Source: Glomus cerebriforme
Taxonomy: Eukaryota > Glomeromycota > Glomeromycetes > Glomerales > Glomeraceae
Reading direction: 5' to 3'
DNA length: 22,028 bases
Assembly: GCA_003550305.1 (NCBI GenBank)
Contig: QKYT01000915.1
Coordinates: 6,562 to 28,589, forward strand
The position numbers and the translations under genes were made by a program. How positions within the stretch are numbered: position 1 is the stretch's first letter; each line of letters begins with the position of its first letter. The notes under the pieces are model-generated. The model was not told the origin of the DNA. It saw nothing but the letters and a program-made list of their open reading frames with translations, and made no database searches. Shown one piece after another: positions 1 to 10,938 of the stretch.

Positions 1-64
1 CAGGGGGTGGACGGGACGGGTTGTTATGTTAAATTTTGCTTGATTGAAATGGAAGCCAAGTTTA

Positions 65-104
65 ATGTTAAATTTAAATTTAAATTTAAATTTAAATTTA
101 ACAT
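65..104. repeat. 40-bp perfect palindrome of AAATTT units
   Basis: The stretch reads identically on both strands: ATGTTA at the left, ACAT closing at the right, and repeated AAATTT units between. The symmetry stops exactly at bases 64 and 105. It can form a cruciform or hairpin. It may be a chance product of simple-repeat expansion or the core of a small fold-back element; no duplicated flank was seen. Confidence 0.9.
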
Positions 105-239
105 AAAATTAGTTTTTGAACAGTTTCCTTTTTAAGACATTGACTACCTATCTTTGGCATTGATTTATTGATTACATTATCAAACTTTTCCTTTTTTAAA
201 TTTAACTTTTCCATTTTAGTACTTCTATCAGTCATCTAA

Positions 240-745
240 TCTCTTAGCGGTGTAATAATATGCGGTTGGTCTTTTTGATGAATCTGCACATTGTTTAAAT
301 GTATCACCTATTAAATGAGGAATTTTAATATTAAAACTTGGTCTAAGTCCCTGACAGGTTTTTATTGCTAAAAACCCTTCATGAGTTTCCTTAAAACTTC
401 AGGAGCTACATATGGCAGTACTCCAATATACATTTTACTATGATTTTCAGATTTTTCATATGTTGGTTTACATAATCCTAAATCAGTAATCCTCAAACAA
501 AACTAATGTTATATAAACTTAATTACTATGAAAATCTCGATGAGTTAATCCTTTTTCATGTATAAAATCAAGACCAGATGCAATATTCCGTAAAATATTT
601 ATCATACCAGTTAAATAAATTAAACTAATTACCATTTTCTGCATATTGCATTACCATGCATCATAAAATTATCAGTTTAGGATCTTTAGTAATACCATAA
701 ATTTTAATAATTCGAGTTGAATTATTCATTTTCAAATGTAAAATT
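240..745 (-). pseudogene. Protein kinase domain fragment, decayed
   Basis: Read on the minus strand, this gives a broken kinase domain in several frames. From high to low coordinate it shows RIIKIYGITKDPK (end of N-lobe), IASGLDFIHEKGLTHRD (catalytic loop with HRD), GVLPYVAPEVLR (activation segment and APE) and CQGLRPSFNIKIPHLI (C-lobe). The order matches the kinase at 3621-5094, so this is a second copy of the same family. The glycine loop and the VALK lysine segment are absent, and the reading frame is interrupted by frame changes and stops. No Sel1 repeats follow within the window. It is a relic and would not make a kinase. Confidence 0.85.
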
Positions 746-1117
746 TATCTAATAATAATATAAAGTAAAAAATTAGTTTTCATTTAAAGTATTGATTAAA
801 TTACGCATTAAAAAATATAACCTTATTGTCCGAAGCATAAAGTAGGACCTTTTATTAATATGCAAAGTGAAACTGATTCTGTCTGTCCTGCCGCGATTAA
901 TAAAATTGCAAATGACGCAACATGTGTGCGTGTTATGGAGCTGTAACTGATAAACTATACTACACTTATATATCTGAAAAATCAATAAAATTCCGCATAC
1001 TTCAGGTTATTATTTTTTAACATACTATATATGAAATTGTATGATGTATGCAACAAAAATAAATAATATAATGTTTATTTTAAAATCCAATTACCAAAGA
1101 TTACATATGAACTATAA
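746..1117. other. AT-rich spacer without recognisable gene
   Basis: A 70-codon minus-strand open frame lies at 773-985, but it shows no family motif and is compositionally ordinary. Its last eight bases (1110-1117, AACTATAA) form the left target duplication of the element that starts at 1118. Confidence 0.6.
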
Positions 1118-1293
1118 AGGACCCCAAAATATGCGGGTCAGGACCAACCAAAAAAATTTTACCATTAGCTGTACGCATTTTTTCAGGGCTGGAATTACGG
1201 TAATGTCAGTCAGTTACTAAAATAAATAATAAATTTCTGACTGACATTATCAGAATTTGTCCAAAAAAGGACCCTACCTTTTTATGGGTCCGG

Positions 1294-1658
1294 TTCATTT
1301 TACCAACATACGTTTCACTGACAATTATTTTGTCGACAAAATTTTCACCGACAATTATTTCACCTACATGAACATTTCACCGAAATGGTTATTTAACCGA
1401 CAAATGTTTAACCGTAGGTTATTTTATGATAAAGCTGCAACATTAAACTTTTAAGTATAAATATTGGTAAAAAAATTCAATTAATACTATTTTTTTCAAT
1501 CTAAACTAACCAACCCTAACCCTAACCCTACCCTACCCTAATCCTAACTCTAATCCTAACCCTACCCTACACCTACCCTAATCCTAATCCTAATCCTAAC
1601 CTTACCCTAATCGTGTCGGTAAAATGATCGTCAGTGAAACGTATGTCGGTAAAATGAA
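1294..1658. repeat. Inverted repeat arms (1294-1322 and 1630-1658) around a telomere-like array
   Basis: The arm at 1294-1322 and the reverse complement of 1630-1658 match at 28 of 29 bases. Between them, short direct repeats containing CCGACAATTATTT lead into the telomere-like array at 1511-1611. The arrangement would let the single strand fold back with the array in the loop. It lies within the inverted-repeat element at 1118-1692. Confidence 0.85.
1511..1611. repeat. Degenerate interstitial telomere-like repeat (CCCTAA type)
   Basis: About 100 bases of CCCTAA, CCCTA and TCCTAA variants, the C-rich strand being on plus. TTAGGG is the usual fungal telomere unit, so this resembles decayed telomere DNA. 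It is internal, lies in a small transposon-like unit and is flanked by unique sequence, so it is not a chromosome end. Confidence 0.85.
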
Positions 1659-1959
1659 TGCGTCCCCCTTTTTATATATATTTCGGGGTCCTAACTATAA
1701 AGTAATACTTATCCATTAAATTATCTGTCCGAATCTTCACAAAATAATATTTAACATGATAAAATAGAAATAATTTTTTCTTCTTATATGACAACTAAGC
1801 AGCAGAAGTTAACTTTGATGAACATCATGATGCTAAAAGAATTATGAAAGTTCAAATGTCTGCACCTATATTTCAAAATTCATAGTAAGGCAAAAAAAAA
1901 AAAAAATTTTTATTTCAAAAAATCATGCTAGATACAAAAGATTCCAATATTATCATCTC

Positions 1960-2500
1960 TATAGCATTTTGCAACTAGATAAATTACTCTTAAATTACTT
2001 TCATTGGTTTTATTGGCTAATTTCAAATACCATTCGAATGCTTCCATCTTATTTTTTAATATTTTAACATTTTATATTGCGTATTAGTAATATCATCTAT
2101 TGCAGCTTTTCTATTCTATTAAAACCATTTCTCTTCAATTTTTGAACCATTCAAAAGCTTTACTTTCATCTTTTAAAATGCCTTTAACAATTTCTTAATA
2201 AATGTAATGCAGATTTATGCCTCCTTTAGCAGATTTTAAAGAAAATTCAAATGATTTCTTTTCATCTTTCCTAATACCACGTCCATATTCATAACAATCA
2301 CCTAATTTATACATTGCTCTAATATTTCCTCTTTCTGATGATTTTGAATATCATTCAAATGCCTTATTATAATTATGCTTAATAATTTTATCATGATAAT
2401 AACAATCACCTACATAATATTGTGATTTATTATCTCCTTTTTTAGTAATTTTTTTATATGTAATTAACAATTTAACTTTTTAATATCATCATAATAGAAA
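1960..2500 (-). pseudogene. Sel1-repeat region, decayed
   Basis: The minus strand encodes recognisable Sel1-like repeats in shifted frames with stops. From high to low coordinate these are QYYVGDCYYHDKIIKHNYNK, then AMYKLGDCYEYGRGIRKDEK followed by KSFEFSLKSAKGG, and later EWYLKLANKTNESN. The pattern A-x-x-x-LG-x-C-Y-x-x-G-x-G followed by A-F-E-W-x-x-K-x-A is the Sel1 hallmark. Sel1 repeats form alpha-helical solenoids that bind proteins. The region lies downstream, in the same orientation, of the kinase gene at 3621-5094. Kinase-Sel1 fusions are common in these fungi, so this is probably its former C-terminal part, cut off by stops and by the block at 2519-2800. Confidence 0.8.
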
Positions 2501-2518
2501 GTATTGATTTTCATTTAA

Positions 2519-2800
2519 GGATGGTCAGTGTTCCCAAAGACCAATGGTCCTTCCGATCTTACGCGCAAAAAGGCCAGACCACGTAGGAACGCAGGACTGC
2601 ATAGTCCTCGTGATCAAGGCATAATGCAGGCCAAAATTTAATTTTACCCATATTATTCTAATTTTGGCAGCCAAATTTGTCTGAGACTGGCGGTCTTTTG
2701 GTCAATCTTTAGTTCAGTTTTGCTGCACCACATATAATCTGGGACTGCGATCCACTACAAAGAACTGAGTAGGACCGAGTAGAACCATTGACTTCTTTAC
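2519..2800. repeat. GC-richer unclassified block interrupting Sel1 pseudogene
   Basis: Base composition changes sharply: this stretch is close to balanced in GC while the sequence on both sides is very AT-rich. It contains small hairpins such as GGACT-GCAT-AGTCC and an interrupted AAGGA-GGTC/GACC-TCCTT pairing near the left edge. No long open frame, recognisable terminal repeat, clear target duplication or convincing pol III boxes were found. It separates two halves of a Sel1-repeat region, which suggests an insertion. The edges are approximate. Confidence 0.45.
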
Positions 2801-2824
2801 TTCCATTTTTTGATCAAAAGAAAA

Positions 2825-3213
2825 TCATTGACTTGATTCCGATTTAATTTTATTAACAGAACTAGGAAATATTTCAAAAGTCTTAACTTCATTAATTTTA
2901 TATCCAATTCCATGATGATAAAAATATTCAATTAAACTTAAATAATAAATAGTATTTTGAGTAGTATTTGACAAAATTTTAAATACATTTTTATGTTCTA
3001 AATCATATTTAAATAAAAAATTATTTATAATTTCATTTAATTCACCTACATAAAATTTTGTAATATCCATATTTAAAAGAAATATATTAATTCTTGTAAT
3101 AATTCTTTAAAGAATATTATTAAAGAAAAGTCATATTTTACGATATTTGAATTTAGTGAAAAAGTAATTTCTTCTGCTGAGTTAATAAACTCAGAAATCT
3201 TTTCGTTTGACAT
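2825..3213 (-). pseudogene. Start of Sel1 region of kinase-Sel1 gene, frameshifted
   Basis: Two minus-strand open stretches in different frames, 3213-3073 and 3070-2825, together look like the linker and first repeat that precede Sel1 arrays in kinase-Sel1 proteins. The second contains VGELNEIINNFLFKYDLEHK, then a Sel1-like YLSLIEYFYHHGIGYKINEV followed by KTFEIF. The frame change near 3072 and the stop at 2825 break the protein. The rest of the repeats continue below 2500, beyond the GC-richer block. The link to the upstream kinase is inferred from order and orientation. Confidence 0.6.
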
Positions 3214-3620
3214 ATTAAAAATAAACAATTATGGAAGTATAAAAGTGTATTTCTTACATATGGTATACAAATTCAAGATTTTATTTATGAAAATTCATTA
3301 TTTGTTCAACAAAAAATATGATCTTTAAGAATTATTATCNGTTAATTTCTTTTATAAAAAAAAAGTTTGATCAAACTAGTCCATTTATGGCAATTATTCC
3401 TAAAAAAAAATAAATTTTATTTCGAGTTTCATATGAAATAATTATAATTTTGAAAAAAAAATTTGAAAAAAAAATACAAATTAAAAAATCGATAATTCTA
3501 TTACTAAAATTTTCCCTTGATTTAGGCATTATTATTTTAATCTAAAAAAAAATAGATCATAATATTAAAATAATTATGTAAGCATAAACAAAGTTTAATA
3601 CATTAGTAAAAAAAATTTAC
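3214..3620. other. Non-coding, intron-like AT-rich stretch
   Basis: This lies between the last kinase exon I can place (3621-3662) and the Sel1 part. It contains a splice donor (GTAAAT on minus, just below 3621) and two poly-T/AG acceptor-like sites on the minus strand, but no downstream exon that stays open. One undetermined base lies near 3340. Confidence 0.5.
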
Positions 3621-5094
3621 CATCGTTAATTTTCAGTTGAGAAATATCAATTTGTAGATTTTCTATCAAATAAAATAAAAATTATTAGATTTTTTTTTAA
3701 ATATTTTTCAAACGAAATAAAAATTTATTTACCTGAATATTCAGTACTTATAATATTATCATAATGTTTATAATAATCATCTGAATTTTTTGGTTCAGGA
3801 AGATTATTAAAATTAAGTAGTTTGCTTGTATAAATAGCTTCCGAATGTGTTTCATATGATAAATTAGTAGATGGAACATTAGTTTGTAATTTATTATTGA
3901 TTTCATCTGCTTCTTTAATTTGTCTTTGTAATTCTGTTTTTTCTATTTCTTCATATTCTGTATCTTCATCTTCAAATGTTTCAATATGCCATTTACTTAA
4001 AATATCTTCAATTTCACTTGCTGTTGGACGAATTAATTGATTTGCATCTAAACATCTTTTAATTAAATGCACAATCAATTGAGGTACTTTAATATTAAAC
4101 CTTGGTCTAAGTCCTTGACAAATTTTTAATGCTAAATTATCATCATGATAAGGAGGTAAACCAGAAATTACTTCATACATAAGTATACCAAAACTATAAA
4201 TATCAGCAGCTTTGGTATAATTTTGACCTCTTAAAATTTCAGGAGCAATATAAGGTAAAACGCCATATGTACTATTTTTTGTATTTTCTGTTGCAATATA
4301 ATCTGCAGGTTTACATAATCCCATATCAGTTATACAAACATTATAAAGGTGTCCCATATGAAGTATATTGCCAATATGTAAATCTCGATGAATTAGCTCA
4401 TTTGAATGAATATTATTAAGCCCATATGCAATATACCATAAATCATATATCTTATCATACCAATTTAATTTATTATAACTTTTATCTAAATAATTTCGTA
4501 AACTTCCATTCTTTGCATAATCTAAAACCATCATATAATTTTTTGTNTCTGGATCTTGAGTTATTCCATAAAATCTAATAATAAAACGACTAAATTTATC
4601 TGAAATTTTATGATGAGAAGTAATCTAAATTGTACATTTTATAAAAAATCAATTAGTAAAAATCATACTTCAAAAATTCATTAAATGGTAAATTAATTTA
4701 TTTATAGCTCATTGATAAATTCTGATGTAACATTTTTTGAATTATTTAAACTTTTTAGAGCTACAGTCCAATTAGAAATTCGTTTCCAATTTTGATTTTT
4801 ATTATTCCAATATTCTATCCATCCATCAATCCAATTTGCTCTATACACTTTGCCAAACCCGCCTTTTGCAATATATTNAATATNATAAAATCTATCATAA
4901 GGTATCCACTCTAATACTTTANNANNANNAGTTGCTGATAGCTGAGTATGTTGAATAAATTTGTCAATATCATCATTACCACTACTCCATTTTTTGAAAT
5001 TTTGTTGAAATCGTTTTGCGTTACATGTGTTACACCAATCATATTTATCTTTAAATATACATTTTCCACATATTTTAAACATTTTTGAACCCAT
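3621..5094 (-). CDS. Protein kinase (kinase-Sel1 family), three exons, defective first donor
   Basis: Exons: 5094-4708, 4624-3733 and 3662-3621. Exon 1 starts MGSKMFKICGKC and has a CxxC-x8-CxxC zinc-ribbon-like head (C9, C12, C21, C24), a glycine loop AKGGFGKV near residues 76-83 and VALK with K114. Exon 2 gives HRDLHIGN (D about 210, N about 215), DMG in place of DFG (D about 229), GVLPYIAPEIL, DIYSFG and RPTASEI, then an acidic coiled-coil-like tail ending IISTEYS. Exon 3 adds NLQIDISQLKIND. Junction 2-3 has GTAAAT...AG. At junction 1-2 the frame requires splicing after INE, but the bases there are CT, not GT, so translation would stop two codons later unless another donor is used. Several undetermined bases fall in exons 1 and 2. 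All catalytic residues are present. Downstream Sel1 repeats are decayed. It may be a recent pseudogene. Confidence 0.75.
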
Positions 5095-5433
5095 GACTTG
5101 ATAATTTATTCAATAAAAATAATATAAATAAATAAACTCTATTGTATGAAATAATTAAAAAAATAAAAAATAAAAAATAACAGAAAGAATATTTTAAAAA
5201 AGGAAGAATATTATGCTAAAAAAGAAATTTCTTTTTATGTATCCGGAATTTCAAATTCTGTGTAACATATTATTTTAAATTATATTTTATTGTGTTGAAA
5301 TATTAAAGTAAGATCGACATATTAAAAAAAATTATTCTTGAAAATTAGATTAGCTAAATTTTGCTTAGCTCAGTTAATCACATGATTGCGACAAGATAAT
5401 AATTGATGTATTCAATTATTAGTTTTTTTTTAG
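5095..5433. other. Divergent spacer between two kinase copies
   Basis: AT-rich sequence between the start of the minus-strand kinase and the plus-strand kinase relic. It would hold the promoter of the former. Its right end, a run of T followed by AG at 5432-5433, reads as the splice acceptor of the relic. No N-lobe of the relic kinase was found here. Confidence 0.5.
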
Positions 5434-6230
5434 CATGCAAACAACGTACACATACATCAGAAAAATATCAAGTTGGCAGATTTTGGTTTATCAAACAAAA
5501 AAATATATATCTGAAGTATCAAGTAGCTCTTCAATATTTGGTATAATACCTTATATTCAAAAAGTTTCAATAATCAAACAATCAAAACAATAATATTAAA
5601 AATTATGAATTAAATAAGAAATCTGATGTATATAGTATTGGAGTACTTATGTCAGTTATATGGCAATTTCAAGTGGTTATAAACCATTTTGAACTGAGGA
5701 ATGTGGTGTAAGATTAGCCTTGGAAATGTTAAAAGGAAAAAGAAAAAAATACTCCTGATGGTACTCCTATTGAGTATAGTAACTTACAGTATATACAAGT
5801 ATTATTATTTTTATTCAATGAAATTTTTATTAGAAGTTATTAATTTTATTCTATTTATTTATTTTAAATAGGAAGTTGGAAATATGAAGAAAAAGAACGA
5901 CCAAATATGCAAGAAGTTGTTTCAACACTTAAAAAAATAAATTTTCCTGAAAAAAATGATGAAAGAAACGAAAATTATTTTACAGCAGAAAAAAAACAAA
6001 TGATTTAGAATCAAGAGAAAAAATTAGTTTAGGTTTAAAATAATAATTTATCGTTAGAACATTATTAATTTTAAAAGTAGTTCAAGTTTACAAAATCAAG
6101 GTTCTGTAATAAATACATTCTTTAACAGTTTAATGATATTGATGAGCATCATTATTTATGCAACATAGCAGCTGAAAAAGGTCGTAATAAAGTGCAGTAC
6201 AATGATGCATGAGAAGTTGACAAATAAAAT
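5434..6230 (+). pseudogene. Protein kinase C-lobe relic with Sel1 remnant
   Basis: After a TTTTTAG acceptor, the frame opens with HANNVHIHQKNIKLADFGLS (post-HRD loop and intact DFG). Frames then shift through a Ser-rich activation segment, KSFNNQ, LNKKSDVYSIGVLM, GTPIEYSNL and, after an intron (about 5801-5871), SWKYEEKERPNMQEVVSTLK (end of C-lobe). A trace of a Sel1-like unit, NIAAEKGRNKVQYNDA, appears near 6160-6210. The HRD motif and the whole N-lobe are missing, and there are many stops and frame changes. It faces away from the kinase at 3621-5094 and belongs to a different subgroup, with DFG rather than DMG and a different activation segment. Confidence 0.85.
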
Positions 6231-6840
6231 CTTTGTAGGGGAATTAGCTTTTTGTTTTTCGTGTAGATGATAAAAATCAATTTCATAACTCTTTTTAGTT
6301 AGGCTGTTCCAATTTGATACTAATTTTAATCAGGCCCCTTATCAAATATTATCTATATCGTATCACGATATATAAAATATTTTTTTATATATACAAAAGA
6401 CCGCCTAAATTCTTAAAGACAAAATAGACAAAAAATTCAAAAACTTTTCCTCATAGTTTTAATTTATCAATTTTATTTATACTAAACTTTAGAATAATTT
6501 TAAGTGATTTGTTGCAATTTTCGTTGCAAATTAATATGATTATGCGACTTTTGTTTTTTATCGCACCTACAATATGTCACATTAGTCACGCCTCAATTTA
6601 TAAGAAAATAATTTATTTTAATAACAAGAAATGTGAAAAAGTTTATTTAAAAATTACAAACTTTATCTTATCATTATCGAAAATTGCAAGTGATAATGTG
6701 GCAGGTAACAAAGAACTTTAACATAGTAATGGTAGGTTTAAATAATACAACACCTATTACTACTAGTTAAAGTTTAGTTATTATAAAGTAAAAAAATAAA
6801 AAGAAATTTCTTTTATGCATCTGGCAATATTTAATATGTG
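6231..6840. other. Intergenic, no gene seen
   Basis: AT-rich sequence with a 70-codon plus-strand open frame at 6509-6721 that has no recognisable motif and no splice or start context to support it. No repeat structure stood out. Confidence 0.5.
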
Positions 6841-6939
6841 ACTACCACGAAACGGCTGGTATTAAATGTCTTGACCGGATGACGAATAGACTTTTCACAA
6901 AATTTTGTTCCCAAAATACTTATGAAAAATGAAATGCGG

Positions 6940-7030
6940 AGGGATGTGACACCGGTGATGAAAATTTTCACGTGATTTTTCGTGACATTTTTTTTAGGGT
7001 TACCCTTTTAATCTGGTGACACAATTTTTT
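6940..7030 (+). repeat. Diverged copy of the 16.5-kb repeat in the ELP2 upstream region
   Basis: The reverse complement of this stretch aligns with the fold-back repeat at 16445-16627. Beyond the exact 26-bp match there is partial similarity on both sides, for example CATCCCTCCG against CACCCCTCTG. It sits about 100-190 bases upstream of the ELP2 start codon, so it is either an old insertion taken into the promoter or a shared promoter module. Confidence 0.55.
6968..6993 (+). promoter_or_regulatory. CACGTG-containing 26-bp block shared with F-box gene upstream region
   Basis: The block begins TCACGTGATTTTTCGTGACA and runs into T residues. The identical 26 bases occur on the minus strand at 16476-16501. 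CACGTG is the E-box bound by fungal bHLH factors of the Cbf1/Pho4 type. Here it lies about 135 bases before the ELP2 ATG. A regulatory role is inference. Confidence 0.45.
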
Positions 7031-7128
7031 TTATTATAAATGTCGATCGTGGGCTGACAAAAAATTTTACTTTAATTACTTAAAAAACTTATTCTCGTAC
7101 TTTCGTGCATATTTAAACAAAATACATC

Positions 7129-10100
7129 ATGTCATCGCCAAAAGTATGTTTAGAATTTACCAGTATAGGATGTAACAAATTACCACAAATAACATCATGG
7201 GGATATGATGGTTTGTTAGCTTTTGGTGCAAATAATTATGTTGCTTTATATTATCCCGAGGTAAACTTGAAGAAATTTTTTATGATAATTGTAATTAGAA
7301 TAAATTATTAATCATATTATTTCATATTATTTAGGACCCGGAATCTAAAGGAATCATTGCAACATTATCGGGGCATAAAGATAGGGTTAATTGTGTAGAA
7401 TTCATAAATAGAGGTAATAAATTTTTTTTTTATAGTTAATATTAATATTGATAATAATTTCTAATTTCATTTTTTATAGGTGATGAAATAAGTCAAACAA
7501 ATATTGCAATAATTTCTGGATCAGCTGATAAAACTGCTAGGATATGGAAAAAGAATAAATCTGGGAAGGTGATTTTTATATTTATTTTTAATTTTAACTT
7601 TTCATTTAAAGTTTCCTAAAAATTTAAATCTCCTTGTAAATTTATAGTGGATTAATTCTGCAATATTAGAATCACATAATGGATCGATTAATACTTTAGG
7701 AGTTGTCAGATCAAGAAATATTATTGTAGAAAAAGATTTATTTGCTACAGGATCTTCTGATGGCGTCATCAAGATTTGGGAAAGATGTGAATTAGATGAT
7801 ACATTAGGTAAATTTATGATTTTATTTTATTAAATTTTATTCAATATCATTAATAATTTTTTTATTTATTCTAGATTCGATTGAATGTATTCAAACAATT
7901 AATCTTGGAACAAAATATCCAATGGCTTTAGCAATTTCTTATTTACCCGAATCTACAGGTATTTTTATTTTAAAACAGAGAGATTTTGATTATGAAATAT
8001 TATCATGATGATATCTTAAATTATATTTTCATTTATAGTTCCGATATTAGCTTGTGGAAGTACAGATAAAAGGTTATTATTATTTGTACAAAAAGGTGGC
8101 AAAGTATGAAAGTTTTTTTTTAAATTAAAATTATTTCAACAAATAATAATTTTCATTATTTACATTTTATATCTAAATGTAAAAATTATAGTTTGTTGAA
8201 TCATTATCATTACAAGGGCATGAAAATTGGATTAGATCATTATCATTTGCAACATATACAACACCATTATCACCGTCATCTAATGATAATATTAAGCAAG
8301 AATATAAATTACAAGAAGGAGATTTACTATTAGCAAGCGGATCACAAGATAAATATGTTAGACTTTGGAAAATTAGTCTTGTTAAAAATGATCAAGAAAA
8401 GGTCGATAAAGGAAAAGAAAATGAGGGTGGAAATGAAAAGAAATCCTTGATTAAAGATTTATTGGCTAATGTTTTGGAAAGTGGAACATCGTAAGTATAT
8501 CGAAAGTCTGAATATTTGTTGTAAATAATATTAATTTTATTTAATTTTTTTTTTGCTTAGATCTGGAAATAAAATACAATTAAGTACAAAAGCTCATATT
8601 ATTGATGTTGAAGTGGCTAAAGAAGGAGAATTATGTATCAAGTAGGCAATAAATTATATTACTTTTTTTTAAATTGTAATTTTAACATTTTTTTTTTTAT
8701 TTTGTTAGTAAGCGATATAGTGTTATGTTTGAAGCATTGCTTATGGGACATGATGATTGGGTTTATAGTGTATATTGGCAACCACCATGTTTAATTAAAG
8801 GTATTTATTTAGATTATAAATTCGTTTATAAAATATAAATTTTCTAAAACGGATATGTTCTTTTTTTTTTTTTTATAGATTACGAAGGAAATTTAAGATA
8901 TCATCAACCAATGACAATACTTACATCATCGTCAGATAAATCCATGATGATATGGAAACCTGAACCTGATACAGGTGTTTGGGTTAATTTGGTATACAAA
9001 AATTTATAAATTTAATTAATATATTTAAAAATTAATTAACTAATTTTTTTTTTTTTTATCTTAACAGATACGAGTAGGCGAAATTGGTGGATATACACTT
9101 GGATTTTTTGGAGGATTATTTAATAAGAAAGGAAATTATATTATTAGTCATGGACATACTGGAGCTTTTCATTTATGGAAAAATATTGGTATAGATGACA
9201 ACGAGAATGAAGGTGATAACCAAGGTTAATAATTTAAAAGTTTTTTTTATGCAAATATTCAATTTGTATATATGTTTTAGATAAACAAGATTGGCAACCG
9301 CAAGTTTCAATAAGCGGACATTTTAATTCTGTTAAAGATATTACTTGGGATAAAGATTTCAATTATCTTACATCTGTGAGGTAAGTTGCTTATAAGATAT
9401 AATTTTTTTTTAAAAGGATTTCTTTTAATTTAAAATCTTGATTTTTTTTTTTTTATAAAGTCTTGATCAAACGGCTAGAATTTTTGCCCCATGGTGTCGA
9501 AATATTGACAATAATAAATTATCAATAACTTGGCATGAAATTTCAAGACCACAAATTCATGGTTATGATATAAATTGTATTAGTTTTGTTAATAAATGGA
9601 GATATGCTAGTGGATCTGATGAAAAGGTATATGTTTGGATTTATTTTAAATATTCATTAGTTTATAAAATTAAAATAATATTATACATATTTTTTTGTGG
9701 CTTAAAATTAGGTATTAAGGGTTTTTGATGCACCAAAAACATTTATTCAATCGTTATCAAAATTATTAAATAAGTCAGAAATTTTAGAAGAATTAGTAAG
9801 TTAAATTTATAATATTTATCAATTATTTTAAATATTTTTTTATTTAATATAAAATTTTCATTTTCAACTTTTCTCAATTAGGAATCAAGACCAATAGGAG
9901 CGAATTTACCAGCATTAGGATTATCAAACAAAGCAGTATTTCAAACGGATATAAACAATTTTGAAGAAGCCGCCCAGGATGAAGAATTTTTAAGTAGACA
10001 ATCTTATGCTCATTCAAGTGCTACACCTAATAGTTTAGTACAAACTTTAGATAAGCCACCCTTTGAAGAACATTTATTACAACATACTCTTTGGCCTGAA

Positions 10101-10904
10101 GTTGATAAATTGTAAGTACTTTTTTTATTTCTAAAGAAAAACGATTTATTTATGTAACGAAGGGATTTCTTTTATTGTTATATTGAAGGTATGGACATGG
10201 ATTTGAACTTATAAGTATTGGAGCTAGTCATAATGGAAAATATATCGCAAGTGCATGTAAGGTTTAGTATCATTTAAACTAAAATCCTTAAGTTTTCTTG
10301 AAATATTCACTTATATTATTTAAATATCTTTCTTTTTCTTATATTTAATTTAGGCAACAATAGCGGAACATGCAGTAATTCGATTATATGATACGTCAAC
10401 TTGGAAAGAATTGCCAAATCCTTTACATTCACATACATTATCAGTAACGCAAGTTAAATTTTCACATGATGATAAATATTTATTGTCAGTATCTAGAGAT
10501 AGAATTTGGTCAATATTTGAAAAATGTGATGAAGGTACGTATCTAATTACCGTAATTATTTTTAACGTTATTTTAAGATAAATTTAAAATATATTTTATA
10601 TGTAGGTACAACACCTTATAAATTGATTACAAAAAATAAAGCACATTCTCGTATTATTTGGGATTGTTCTTGGAGTCATGATGATAAGATATTTGCTACT
10701 GGATCTAGAGATAAAACGGTAAGTTAATAGTATGCGAAATATATTTTTAAAGAAGTATTATTGAAAGTTTATAATATTTTATTTAGGTAAAAATTTGGAT
10801 GCAAGCTAAATCTCAGGAACAAGTTCAATGGAATTGCATTTCTACTATAAAGTTACAAGAGGCTGTAACAGCAATTGACTTTGCTCCTATTATTATTAAT
10901 CAGA

Positions 10905-10938
<34 letters not shown>

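Larger units (their letters stand above)
1118..1692. mobile_element. Non-autonomous inverted-repeat DNA transposon (MITE-like), 8-bp target duplication
   Basis: The 575-bp unit begins AGGACCCC and ends GGGGTCCT. Similarity of the ends continues inward for about 16 bases (AAAATATG against GAAATATA). It is flanked on both sides by AACTATAA (1110-1117 and 1693-1700), an exact 8-bp direct repeat that reads as a target-site duplication. Eight-base duplications are typical of hAT-type and some other DNA transposons; assignment to hAT is inference, as the ends do not match a consensus I can confirm. There is no transposase. The interior holds a subterminal inverted repeat (TAATGTCAGTCAG against CTGACTGACATTA), a 29-bp inverted repeat and telomere-like DNA. 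A second copy starts at 21829. The 65-codon open frame at 1257-1454 lies inside the element and is not a gene. Confidence 0.8.

Noticed and set aside
1257..1454. 65-codon plus-strand frame with repeated FTDNYF-like peptides
   Set aside because: It lies wholly in the inverted-repeat element and its peptide repeats come from the DNA repeats TTCACCGACAATTATTT; there is no start or splice support.
1511..1611. Chromosome end
   Set aside because: The telomere-like units are degenerate, short and internal to an element with a target duplication on both sides.
2519..2800. tRNA-derived SINE
   Set aside because: A GGTTCTACTC box-B-like string exists on minus, but it comes before any A-box-like sequence and no tRNA-like head or A-rich tail was found.
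6509..6721. 70-codon plus-strand frame
   Set aside because: No recognisable motif, AT-driven composition, intergenic position before the ELP2 upstream region.
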